Shown here: positions 1 through 12,200 of the stretch, in pieces
How positions within the stretch are numbered: the stretch's first letter is position 1
How the letters are laid out: the number at the start of each line of letters is the position of its first letter
Assembly: GCA_024704765.1 (NCBI GenBank)
Contig: JAKMXF010000024.1
Coordinates: forward strand, 25,218-89,217
Direction: 5' to 3'
Length of the DNA: 64,000 nucleotides
Origin: Oopsacas minuta
Lineage: Eukaryota > Porifera > Hexactinellida > Lyssacinosida > Leucopsacidae
Made by a program: the position numbers and the translations under genes
The notes under the pieces: generated by a model
The model's database searches: none
Told to the model about the DNA's origin: nothing
Seen by the model: the letters and a program-made list of their open reading frames with translations, nothing else

Positions 1-1407
1 AAAGAATTTGACAAAGCAATTCAAATAAACAGCAAAACATTAATATACCACGTACGAAAATTGGCCTGTATCTGGTCTATGAGTGAGCATAACAAATGCC
101 TTGACTTAATCAATCAACTTCTAATACAATACAATTGTGATTCTAACTTGCTTGTGTTACGAGCTGTACTGTATTATTCCTATGGCAAACACACAAAATG
201 TTTTGAAGATGTGCATCAAACGCTTAATATTGATAGTAACAATGCAATTGCATTGAGTTTGAATGATAAGTTAGCCTCAGCTGCTGCACACCATAAGGAG
301 CAAGCATTATCTTTGCATATGCAGAACAAAAATAGAGAAGCTCTCAAGAAAATAAATCTAGCGATTGAGACAAATCCAGCATGTGCAGATTTTAACATAT
401 TTCGCGGTGTTGTGTACCGAAATTTACACGACTATTCTTCTGCGGCAGATGACTTCTTAATAGCTCTGAATAAATGCAACCATGATCAGGATAATCCTAC
501 TTACTGGGACAGTAATAAACAACTAATCCTGACTTACAATGATTTCGCCGTTCATTGTTATAAAAAGAAATTTTACGAGGAAGCTCTTCAGCTACTTAAC
601 AAGGGAATTGAATCTGAGAAAAATGAGAAAGGATTGTATATGAATAGAGGTGATTGTTATTTGCAATTGGGACATTATGATTTTGCACGTTCTGATTATG
701 AACAAGCTCTTCAAATTGATGAGACCAGCTCCCTGGCAAAATCTAGACTTGCTTTTGTTTATTACTCAAAGGGAAATGATTCATTTTCTCAATCAAAATA
801 CTCAACAGCAACTGAACAGTTTTCACAGGCTATTGAATTTGCACCTGCTATTACTCATTTCTACTTCTGCCGAGCTAAATCCAGACTAGTTGAGGGTAAA
901 ATCGAAGAAAGCAAAATCGATGCTCTGATCTCACTTTTGCTGTCCCCAGGGATTGAGTTCGATCCTGCGCTTAGAAGCAGATTGTTTCCAGATGCTAGAA
1001 CTCCAGAACATCTATTACAATCTCCTGAAGGTAAAATAGCAATTGAATACATGCGTAGGATAAATTGCGATACAAGAAGCCTAGAATTAGCCAATACTAT
1101 TCCAAAGGAAATTCAAAGTCAAAGTCATTCTGTAGAGAATACTTCTCAATTAGAAGATAATGAAATTATTGATGAAGAAAATACTATGCAAGCTGTAAGC
1201 AAATTTTGTAGTCAAGACCTTATTGTTGCACCACGCGCGTGGAATGTAATATCAGACAACTTGCCTGCTATTCCAGCTGCATCTGACAGTAATGGTATTA
1301 TGCCAGATCTGAAAAAATGCATGGATGAAATAGAATTTCATAAACAGATATATTACACAAGGAAGAGGATTGATGGAGAAGTTGAGGAATATTTTAAGAA
1401 TAATTAA
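1..1407 (+). CDS. TTC16: TPR protein, TTC16-like (5' end outside window)
   Basis: The frame is open from the left edge, so this is the C-terminal part of a gene that starts upstream. Successive 34-residue TPR helical pairs are visible, for example around YNDFAVHCYKKKFYEEALQL and MNRGDCYLQLGHYDFARSDY, with the usual Gly/Ala/Tyr spacing. The last repeat passes into a segment resembling the end of the TTC16 repeat array (a run of Leu residues, then RLFPD). A low-complexity acidic tail and a short basic end (EVEEYFKNN) follow. TPR arrays are protein-binding scaffolds, and TTC16 belongs to the poorly studied cilium-associated TPR proteins. The TPR call is firm; the TTC16 assignment rests on remembered similarity and is moderate. 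The gene converges with the ADAP-like gene on the other strand. Confidence 0.7.
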   Translation, partial: KEFDKAIQINSKTLIYHVRKLACIWSMSEHNKCLDLINQLLIQYNCDSNLLVLRAVLYYSYGKHTKCFEDVHQTLNIDSNNAIALSLNDKLASAAAHHKEQALSLHMQNKNREALKKINLAIETNPACADFNIFRGVVYRNLHDYSSAADDFLIALNKCNHDQDNPTYWDSNKQLILTYNDFAVHCYKKKFYEEALQLLNKGIESEKNEKGLYMNRGDCYLQLGHYDFARSDYEQALQIDETSSLAKSRLAFVYYSKGNDSFSQSKYSTATEQFSQAIEFAPAITHFYFCRAKSRLVEGKIEESKIDALISLLLSPGIEFDPALRSRLFPDARTPEHLLQSPEGKIAIEYMRRINCDTRSLELANTIPKEIQSQSHSVENTSQLEDNEIIDEENTMQAVSKFCSQDLIVAPRAWNVISDNLPAIPAASDSNGIMPDLKKCMDEIEFHKQIYYTRKRIDGEVEEYFKNN

Positions 1408-1783
1408 TTCACTTCATTACTACTCGATCACATTACTCACTCACTAATTCATTTATTGATGTATACCAATACCATAATTATATTATCAATTTTTGATTAT
1501 TTTAATTATGGCGATATGTGAATGGTATGTACTTGAAAATGGACTGCAATATTTGATAATGGGATAAATCTTTCTCAGCTAAACATTTAGCTAAGAAAGA
1601 TCTTAGTAAGTATCTAATTCTTTGGTTAATTTCGCAGTTTATAGATGCCTAACACCTGTGGTTCAAACTTTTCGAACTTTTAAGATATATATTATTTAAT
1701 TGATTGATGGAGCTTAATACAAATCTAATTGAAATCATTAGAATTGAAGAAATGAGTATTTTCTAACAGTTAATGAGAGATAA
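1408..1783. other. Convergent 3' flanks
   Basis: AT-rich sequence between two genes that end towards each other. It should hold both 3' UTRs. No open frame or repeat was recognised. Confidence 0.5.
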
Positions 1784-2824
1784 TTACGCTATTATTCTGT
1801 CAATACATTGCATCCATGATATTTTCTCATCTTGATCTGCAACACAGAATTTGTATGCTCTCTCTGGTGTTCTGATTGTAAATACGAACTTTGTCGGTGC
1901 AGGGACTTTATGCTCTGAACATCCATCTTCTACTGAATATGAATCAGCTGAATTGAGATCAAATTCTCCTTTCGGGAATGCGGAAGTTTCATCTTCGAAA
2001 TATTGTACTTTATTGTTGCTGATTTTAACCCAGCGTTTTCGCCACTTATCCTTTACTCTTGGACCTGTTTTGAACATGTAACCTGTCTTGACATGCTCCT
2101 TACTTCTAGTTAATTCACTACATTCTTTTGCTAGATTTTGTTGTGAAGCAAGTATCGCGTAATACCATTCGATTGTTTCCCTGGGTGTTTCGCCATATAC
2201 GTAGTACGTTCTTGTCATTTCGTCATGAGGGGTATGAGAAATCGCGATTACGTATGGTTTGCCAGGCACAGTTTGTATAGAAATGTTCGTAGCCGCGAGT
2301 TGTAACACTGCTTTTGGCTGTGTAGTTTCTCTTCTGGTAAAATATTGTAATACTTCCTCTTTTATCTCAAAATGTCTTTGTTTCCAACATTCATTTATTT
2401 TGCTTTTCTTATACAAAAATCCGCTTTTGAATTCTTTGAATCCACAGTAAGGATCTGTCTTTGATTCGCTACTAAACAATTTCCTAACGTATTTATCCTG
2501 TATATATTCAGATTTTATGATGTACAGTGACTCTAATACTGGTTTGAGATAAAATTCAGGTCGACAATCCTCTAAATTATCCGCTATCTCATTCCCAACA
2601 GCTCTGCCCAATTCTTCTTCTGTCCAATTATCGCATTGAAAGGACTTTACCTGTTCCTCATCTCCTTCTATCATATATTTATGTATAATAGCGCATTCTA
2701 CACAAAGAAAGCAACCAAATCTAAGATCACACCATGCTACATCCTTTCCATCACAATCCGCACACTTCCTAATATTCTCTTCTAAGTATTGTTGTGCATT
2801 TACACCTTGAAATGTCATTGCCAT
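1784..2824 (-). CDS. ADAP1: ArfGAP with dual PH domains (ADAP/centaurin-alpha-like)
   Basis: A 346-aa intronless frame with the ADAP layout: N-terminal ArfGAP zinc finger (C21, C24, C41, C44, in the CX2CX16CX2C spacing), PH domain 1 at about 133-230 and PH domain 2 at about 246-346. ADAP proteins bind PtdIns(3,4,5)P3 and inositol phosphates through the PH pair and act on Arf6 at the plasma membrane. In active ArfGAPs the second CxxC is followed by a Gly-x-His-Arg motif whose Arg is the catalytic finger. Here the sequence is CVECAIIHK, with Lys49 at that place. Either GAP activity is weakened or lost, or Lys substitutes. Length matches the family (about 370 aa). Whether it is ADAP1 or ADAP2 cannot be decided. 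It is divergent from FANCM across 475 bases. Confidence 0.85.
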   Translation of the reverse strand: MAMTFQGVNAQQYLEENIRKCADCDGKDVAWCDLRFGCFLCVECAIIHKYMIEGDEEQVKSFQCDNWTEEELGRAVGNEIADNLEDCRPEFYLKPVLESLYIIKSEYIQDKYVRKLFSSESKTDPYCGFKEFKSGFLYKKSKINECWKQRHFEIKEEVLQYFTRRETTQPKAVLQLAATNISIQTVPGKPYVIAISHTPHDEMTRTYYVYGETPRETIEWYYAILASQQNLAKECSELTRSKEHVKTGYMFKTGPRVKDKWRKRWVKISNNKVQYFEDETSAFPKGEFDLNSADSYSVEDGCSEHKVPAPTKFVFTIRTPERAYKFCVADQDEKISWMQCIDRIIA

Positions 2825-3299
2825 TTTTCTTTTTGTATATTTATTTCTTATTTTATGTTACTTTGTATCCCTCTATTTATACTGTTTTGATATATAGCAT
2901 ACATAATGTGTTTAAGGTTTATTGTCTACGACTCTATGTCATATTAATGTATTTTCATATTCCTGATACATAATGTTGAAATATTTAAAACTTGTTTATA
3001 TTCTTTCGTCATCAAATTAATATAATTTTTTCCTAAGACATCAGTTGATATTGTTAATGTAATTTCAGTTCGGTTTTGCAATTACACTTTAATAAAGTTT
3101 AAGTTATATTTAGAATTTAGAATGATATTGAATTTTATTCCTGAAATGTATTCAAATATTTTGTATTTGTAATTCTACGCGAGTTCAGTCGACATATTTG
3201 TGTACAGGCCCAATTACTTTTCCATAAAAATATTCATTTTGTCAGTGTTATTAGTTAAATATTCTCCTATAATAATAGTATTAATATTATTAGAATTAT
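2825..3299. promoter_or_regulatory. Shared upstream region of ADAP-like gene and FANCM
   Basis: Only 475 AT-rich bases separate the start codons of two divergent genes, so both promoters must lie here or overlap. No clear TATA box or CpG-rich core was seen. The role is inferred from position. Confidence 0.4.
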
Positions 3300-6200
3300 A
3301 TGTCGAATGAGTGCAAATTAGAATTTGAAGATTTTGATGATTTTGATGAGTTAGATGAATTGGATGGAATTGACTGGAATAATTCAGAATTGCAAATAAT
3401 TGAACAAAAGAGTTCTAATCTCAATTACAACACTACTACAGGTTAAATTCTTAATACAATTTGTAGCTAATTACTTTCTTACATATTGTTCTACAATTCG
3501 TTCTTTCACAGTCAATTCCAGTTATATCGCAGCTCAAGGGACCGCGATAATTACATCGATATAAGCGGACTTCAATATAATCGATGAATTTTGTATTTTT
3601 TGACGGTTTGTGTCCATATTTGTGTAATCGATATAACCCGGGTAATTCTATATATCCGTGTTCGATATAACAGGACATCGGTTATATCGAACTCTGCTCA
3701 TATAGGAACAATTAATGGGTCCCTCAGCATATCGTAATGGTTTCGCTCTCTGCTTCCTAGCCAAGGTTTTTGTTGAAATGTATTGCTCGCTCTAATACAT
3801 ATTTTATAACTTTGCAGATAACCATCCTACCAACAGCTATACACCAGACAAACAACATATAATAGGATTTGATGAGGAGTGTGGAAAGACCTGGCATTAT
3901 CCTATAGACTTTCCACTGAGAGATTATCAGTTCTCAATAGTGAGAAAATGTTTGTTTAATAATACGTTGGTTTGTTTACCTACTGGATTGGGTAAGACAT
4001 TTATAGCTGCGGTAGTAATGCTTAACTTCTATCGATGGTATCCTCAAGGCAAGATTGTCTTCTTAGCCCCGACTAAACCTCTAGTCAACCAACAGGTAAA
4101 TTTAGCTTACACAGTAGAATGCGATTAATTGGGTCACTTTAATTCTGAATCTTCCAATGTGAAAAGTGTTGAAGTTAAGTGGATTCTTATGTATATCAAT
4201 TTATTGTCAATTTGACATTCATTTCCCCCAGTGTTCGTTTAAGGGAATTCGCACGGTATTCCCCAGGAATTTTCAGTTAAAAATAGTCGATCTCCTGGAT
4301 ATTTGCCCGAATTTATCACATTTTTTCCAGTTCCTCCCTGATTTTTTATTGTACCCAGTGAAATTTGACCCCCGAAAGTTATAGTAGACACAGATTTTGT
4401 CTACTTACAATTACCAATGTAATAATACACTTTCCATGTTTTGAGACAACTCTCTGATAATTACTTTCCTTCATTTGTAAATTGTTGTTACACGTAAATG
4501 ATTATGGAAATTTGAAGAAAATATCAAAGATTCAATATTGCATATTTCATAAATCTGTTTCATTGTAGGTACCATCTGGTGCTGTAAAATGTAAAAGACG
4601 TATGTATAATTTGTTTCGCGTGAACTGTATACGATTATCTATCATTTTATAAATATACAATCGACTCTAAATTCGGCTACATCGACATACGATTAACAAA
4701 GAACTTCCCGATTTAGCTGTGTCTATAGAATACGTGTGTTTGTAGATTAATGCTTGTTGCAAAATTACAGCTCTACCTCGTTACGAAGTAGTAGAGCTGA
4801 CAGGAGCTACTTCTTCTCTGAAACGAGTAAACCTTTGGAGAGATAATCGAGTATTCTTTTTGACTCCACAAGTTATGCAGAATGATCTTTCATCTGGTAT
4901 TTGTCCAGCTAAAGATATTGTTTGTTGCGTATTAGATGAAGCACATAAGGCTTTAGGTAATTATGCATACACTCAAGTAGTGAAAGAGTTGTTAGTGAAT
5001 AGTGTTAAATTTCGTGTGCTGGCTCTCAGCGCTACTCCAGGTGATGATCTATCTGCAATTCAGGAGGTAAGTTATCTAATGTTTTCTTTGTAGTTAAGTG
5101 GTTGTCTCTAACTAGCTGATATTGTTTAATAATTACCAACAAAGTCCCGATTTTCGGCCATGCAATTTAGAGTTATTTCCTGCTAAAGCTTGTGCTAAAC
5201 ATCTCCAGTATTTGTGAATAAAATCTATCTCGCTTATAGATTTTTTGATGAAATTTACGCCTCGTTTGACTATGCAACAAATCAGGATAATTAGTTTCTC
5301 AACATTTCAGTAAGTATTTCCAAAATTTGAAAATTATTTTTACCAAAAAATACCCACGACAATAATATGCACCGAGCTAATGCAATACGGTATTTGTTTA
5401 TTTATTTATTTGTTACTAAACAGTTACACATATTTATAAATTCAATTGTTGATAATGCTCAGGATGATATTCACATCATATTTTGTGTTGGCTATTTTGA
5501 AGTTGTATAATTTGACAACGAATTTGCAAAATTGACACGCTTGGAGTCAAAAAGATTTCATCTTGCAAAGACCTTCCCTCGTCCTCCCACTACTGTCTGC
5601 TCGGCCTTGACTTCTGCTAGATGTGTTTACCGATAATAAAAATTCCTCGTATAACTAATGTATAAATACAGTCAAACCTACGATAATTACTTGTACCCTC
5701 TCAATTGTATATATTTTTATTTGACTCAATTTTGCTCAGTCACGGGTATAAATGATATTTCATTTTCTTTACGACATGTTAAGAAAGATTCTTATATGAT
5801 TATCACCTAATAATAATTACACAATATACTACTACATCTTACTTAATAATCATTTATTAGGTAATTAATAATTTGTTGATCAATTGCATTGAACTACGGA
5901 CAGAAGAATCTATTGATGTAATTCCTTATACACATCATAAGAAAGTTGAAAAGTATGTCGTGAAGATAGAAGGAACATTAGGAGAGATTCATTCAAAGTT
6001 TTTAAATGTTCTAAGTGGGATTGTTAAGAAACTTCATTCTCAAAAAGCTGTGTATACAGAAGATCCTAAGAGATTGTGTAGATACCAATTGATTAAGGTA
6101 GTTAATATTTCTATAGCGAATTTATAGGAATTGTTCAAACTCATTCCATAGAAACTATACAGATTTGCTAATCAGGAATCCGTATAAATTGCCTGGCATG

Positions 6201-9200
6201 AACTTGACACAAATAAACTGAATTGGCGGAATCGACTGCACTTTGGTTGTATTACATTAGCTAAAATACGGATTCTGTAGTAATAATTGTATCTTTTAGG
6301 CACGTGAAAACTTCCGTAGCTCCGTATCAGGAGCATTCATAGGACCAGTAGAGGGAGAATTTGCTGTAGGAATATCATTATATCATTCTTACGAGCAGCT
6401 ATACTCTAGTGGTATTAGAGCTTGTTATCAATCTATCAAGAGACTACTCTCAGATGGAAAATCATCTGCTCGTTTGCGTTCAGAGGTTATTAGGAATGTA
6501 GAGCTGAATCAAGTTATGTCTAAGATGGAGAAACTTGTTGATTCTATGCACAAGTTCTTCATACGTACTAATTCTATGGATCCTAATCTGAGTATTGTAT
6601 CGTTTGGTGATGCTTCTTTTGACGTAAGTTTAGTTTATATTTAATCAAATATTAAATATTTGAATTCAATTTGCTGATTTTACTGATGCTATATTTATAT
6701 TTGCACACACATCGATTTTTGTTTCCATATATGGAGATAAAATTAGATTCAACATTTCAACGATATACTTGTCGTTATATTTTACAGTAATATTCACTTT
6801 ACAAGAGGTTATTCATTAAACTGTATGAAGAAACAGAAAGGCAGTTTTCTAAGAAACGCTGCCTTTTTAAATATTATCTGTCAGGTTGATTAACCTGATT
6901 TCCTTTTTTATAGCAAAACTGATTTCTACAGTATTGCGTATAACTAATAAGAGATTATTCATAAATAATGATTTGATTACTTAAAAGTCAATTTTAAGTG
7001 AAATAATTTCAGTGTAATTTGCATAATAAAATTAGCTATTTTTAAGCTACCCTTATAGCCCTGTAATATGTCTTCCATTATTTCTAGTTAACATCAACTC
7101 TAGCCAGTGATGATTTCTTCTACAGTCACCCTAAGCTCTTGAAACTTGAAGAAATAGTAGTATCACATTTTAGGAAAGCTACTACAGATAACACCACGAA
7201 TACTCGTGTAATGATTTTCAGTAGTTTTAGAGATAGTGTAGAAGAGATTAGTGTTATGTTACATAGACACGCGCCTCTGGTTAGAGTTATGTGTTTCTAT
7301 GGACATGGCAATAAACCGACAGGGACTAAAGGGCAAAAAGGATTTACCCAGAAGGAACAATTGAAAGTTATGGAGAGATTCAGGGAAGGTGGATATAATG
7401 TTCTTGTGTCTACCTGTGTTGGAGAAGAAGGATTAGATATAGGAGATGTTGATCTTATTGTATGTTTTGATTCTCCTAAAGCTCCTACTAGATATGTTCA
7501 GAGAATGGGGAGAACTGGTGAGTTACGAGAATAACTTTTTGCCATATCGAATTTTATATGGAGATTGTTGTGTATTTTGATTTTCCAAACTTTTATGGAA
7601 TAAACTATTTATCGAAAATTGAAATAATTCTTTCGAAGTACAGTGAATTTCGCCTTTTATCAATCGTATTTGCATGGATTTCTTTGCTAATACGCGAATT
7701 TGCAATTATGCAAACTATTTATCATACAAAAATGCATTCTATGTCTCCGAAAAAGTCGTTAAAAATGCGGATTTTTTCGAATACTAATAGGTGAATGAGC
7801 TGTAACCAGAATGGGCAAATCAAAATCAAATTTAAGCGTACAATTATTATTACTAATAATTCTAGGATTAATACTTTTGTATAATAAATGTAGCTGCATT
7901 AATAACTAATGTTAAACATCCCATGTACAAACCCTCTGGTAAAATAAATGACTAATATATAATCAGTGTGCTTCTCAGTATTATTTCATAATTATACGTT
8001 GCGGTGTATAATTTGATATTTTGTAATAAATTTATAACATTTTTACTATGGAAACACAAACCCAATCATGGCTAATTACTGTTAACGAAATAATGCTGGG
8101 TTTCTGTATAACAAATATGTATTGATTCTCTGCTTGAATATTTTCTGGATAATCGCGTGTATAAGAAAATCGTATATAGTAGCTCGTGATTACAGGAATT
8201 GACGATTACATCCTAATCTACATCCTATATGCGAAGATGGATACAGGATAAGTGGAATGCAGCAGGGCAATCTCATTAATGATACGGATAAATCCCAGTA
8301 TGATTACCACAAAAAAATGAGGTTAAGAAATATAGCAGCGGGTTTTGTACATATTGATCCACAATGCACAATCAAGTCACACAAAATACCTGCAATAACA
8401 AATATTATACTAAACGAATATAACACAGTCGTGATATTGCTTAAACCTCCATTATTAAGAGTTATAAGGACTGCTCTACCTACTATCATTCCTTGATGCA
8501 ATAGCCCTATGCACACGTATGAATAACACTCGTTCATTTGGCAAGATATCCAGCAAGATCCGCGCACAACCAGCATGTGTGATTTGTTTCTTGCCATATT
8601 TTAATGTGAGACTTTTCCCACTAACATATCTTATAGGATCTGTGAATTATTACGCCTAATCATAGCTATGGCCTACGTATAATATTTCACATTGTTGCTT
8701 TTCACTGACAATAATAATTGTATTAAATAATAAAACAGTGGATATATCGCTCATAAGGACATTTCTATTTCATTTTGTACTAGGTCGCAAGAGGGAAGGT
8801 CGTATCGTAATGCTACTCTCTGAAGGCAAGGAGGAACAAGCTTATCAGAAGTGTCAAACTTCGAAAAAGCACATCTATAAGATAGTAACAGAAGGTCATA
8901 AACATCTTAACTTCCACAGAGACTCTCCTAAAATGGTTCCAAAACACATATCACCACAACCTAGTAAACTCTATCTCCAGCAGCAACAGCAGGAAGAAGA
9001 AGAGAAAATACCCCCGGCTATATTTTCACGGGGCCTCCGTAATAATAAGAAAGGTAAAAAGATTCTTGAGAACTATCCAGGATTTTCATCTGCAGCTAGC
9101 GAGTTTAATAAGAACAGAGATCAATTTAGTCTATCTAAAGAGGATTTGAATAGATGGACAGTTAAGTATTGTTTGAGTCAGAATGATACTCTTAGAATAC

Positions 9201-12200
9201 AACAGAGATTATCTGCTTACACAGGTCATAGGCCAATGCTATTTCTAATGGATGAACAACAGCGTAGAGGTAATATAGTATAGATTTATGTACCATGGAC
9301 TGCAATTAAAAAACATATTTCGTACATTTAGCAATTCAATTTATATACAATGAATACTCGGTTGAAAGTAAGAAATACGAATATGATTAAGTTCAATCGA
9401 TTCCGTTCTAAGTGTGACGCTCGTAATGAATCGGAACACTAAAGATTAGCACTAGGTTCTACATTTACCACAATAATGTTCGTACTTTTTTGACTTTCGA
9501 ATCTTTCCTACTTTTTTTACATTAAAAACCCAAATATTCTCGCCTGCATTCAGTTCAAATAGAATATTGTCAGATTTCGTATATATTTGTAGCAGAATAC
9601 GGAATTCAATATTTCATCGAAACTCGAAAGAAATACAAATTATTTTGATATTTACTATCTCTATTCTACAGAAATCAGTTCTATCCCTGTTCCGGATAAT
9701 ACAGAACCAGTAGATTGTTCTAAATGGTTAGACTGGCAGTCTAGCATACAGACGGGTACTATATCTCATTCTACAGCCTCTAAATCTCTCATTGATTGTA
9801 TAAAAACAATAGATAATCTTAAGAATTCTGATACAGCAGCAGATGAGCATAGAGCTGCTCTACAGATTGATAGAACAGATAGTCACGAGGATCAGTCTAT
9901 ACACACCGGATTAACCCAATTGACTTTAAGGTTAGCAATGATTAATTGATTATCTGCTTTATGTACAAACTCTATGGGCACCAAGGGAACATAGATCTCT
10001 TACAGGTCTATGTATTAAACTGTAATATTCATTAAAAAGTATTTAGGGAAAAATAATACAATCGATAATGATTAAAAGGGTCCGTTCAAACATTATGTAA
10101 CGCTACCAAGGTAAGAGGTCAAATTTTAGGAAATTTTGCGTTATGTAACGTTTGAACAGCCCCAAAAATATTACAGGTTTCGTATTAACGTGAGTACGTA
10201 TACTGATTTAATTGAAAAGAAATTGGCTTATGTGGATTAATTAACAGAAAATTTCTCTAAACATTGAAACCCCAAAATGAATAGCTCAGTATTGGGACGC
10301 GAACTGCCATTTCAAAATTTCCCTACACAAACATTTCCATTACCGAATTGATGTATAACAACTATAACATATTGACTAGCTATTCTCTTTCTAGAACAAA
10401 TATCAATAAGATACCTTCAAAATCTCACTTACCAAGAAATAAGAAGAAACACACTAAAATAGATAATTCTAATTCTGATTCAGACATAGAACATTCTATA
10501 ACTCCAACCGGTACCGATAATATTATTAAATTCCCAGATAAACCAGATAATATTGATATGAATCATCCTTTCGCTTCAGCTACTGTTAGGCAGAAAATTT
10601 TCGCACTCGAATCATCTTCCGATGAAATAAACTCTGATGACAGTCAGGCACACAAATCACGAAATTTTCCATCACCTCCACCAGCTCAATGCGAAGATTC
10701 AGTTAATTCTATTGAAGATTTATTAAACACACCTCGTTACACAAGAAATAAACCTGTTCTTCCTTTATCTTTGGAAGAATCAACTGATCAATCAATCCAC
10801 AGTTCACCAAATAAGATCAACATCATGGATGAAGAATCAGTGGAACTTGTATTTGTTGATGGTAACACCTCGAATAATAATACACCTATTCAGACAAGTT
10901 TTGACATCCATGTTGCCCCAAAACATACGCTCGCTTCTCCCCTACAGTATGATTCATCTATAAATGGACCAGGGATTAGTATGTTGTCAAAAACAAGTAC
11001 TCCAAATAAATCATCTAATTTTATTGATCCTGACGTCATCTGTATTGTTAGATCCAATGAGAATCCTAAAAACTGCACTACAATATCTCCTATGTTGAAC
11101 CCGATCACTTCATCATCCTTTCTTGAGGATATCCCTGGTCCTGCTAATGGAAACACCAATAGAGTTCGTAGAAAAGCAAAAACGCCAAATTTCGAGTCAT
11201 CTGATTCTGAAAATGAAGCTCTAAAAAGTCTATGTAGAAAACGTAAATTCCAATTCAAACGTCAAATAATTTCATCACAATTCAGTCCAGTTGCCACAGT
11301 AGTGAATAACCCCAAGAAAAAACGAAAACTGAATTATTTTATTGATCACGAGGCAATTGAGAGTGATGGAGAATATTCTCAAGATTCATTTCAATCCCTT
11401 CCTACAACCAGTACATCTAACGCAGACACAAATACTGAAGAAATCAGTGTTATATCACGTTTGATAGCTGATACAAGTGGTAGTGCTACAGGCATTAATG
11501 AGTCTAGTATGTATGCTAGATATGTTCATGATCTTATTTCCCCTCCTATAAATCAAGCCTGTAAACTGGTTATTGATCCTAAGAGACACAGGACACTAGC
11601 TACTGCTGGGAAGAATATCCTCAAGTGAGTTTGATAATTAACTAAAAAGTAACTTCTATGTTAATATGGCTTAGTATGCTAATTAAATAGTGGTAGTGTA
11701 TTGTTAAACAGCTGGCATTTGGTAATGCTAATAGTTTCGCATATTATTACTCCGCATTACACTGTGGACCTATTTCCCGAGAGTTTATTAATACAGCAGA
11801 AATTCCCTATTTGGTCCAATTGAATTTAGCAGCTCTAGGGTAAAATAATAACAGACAAAACACTATTGATTTTGTAATAATAGTTCGATTTAACACTTTC
11901 TAAACAGGTCATTAAATGACAAAAACTACCAAAAAAACCTGACTTATACTGTATTATCAATTGGTATGTATTTATAGACTTGAACAGTTATCAGACTACT
12001 CCATATAAGTTCACCATTCGAAATTTGTGTTAAAACGAGCGGCTGCGCACACTTTTTCGGTGTAGATGAGTTATCCGTCCTCCTTACTTCTAATTCTTAT
12101 AATCCGTCTTATACAAACTATTTCTTTTCCCCCTAGTTTATTGGCAATCATATCCAATGATCTACATTATATCTGTATACGTAATAATCTCAGATAATAT

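Noticed and set aside
8257-8597. Overlapping frames on both strands in FANCM intron 6
   Set aside because: No similarity seen; the flanking FANCM exons splice across it in phase.
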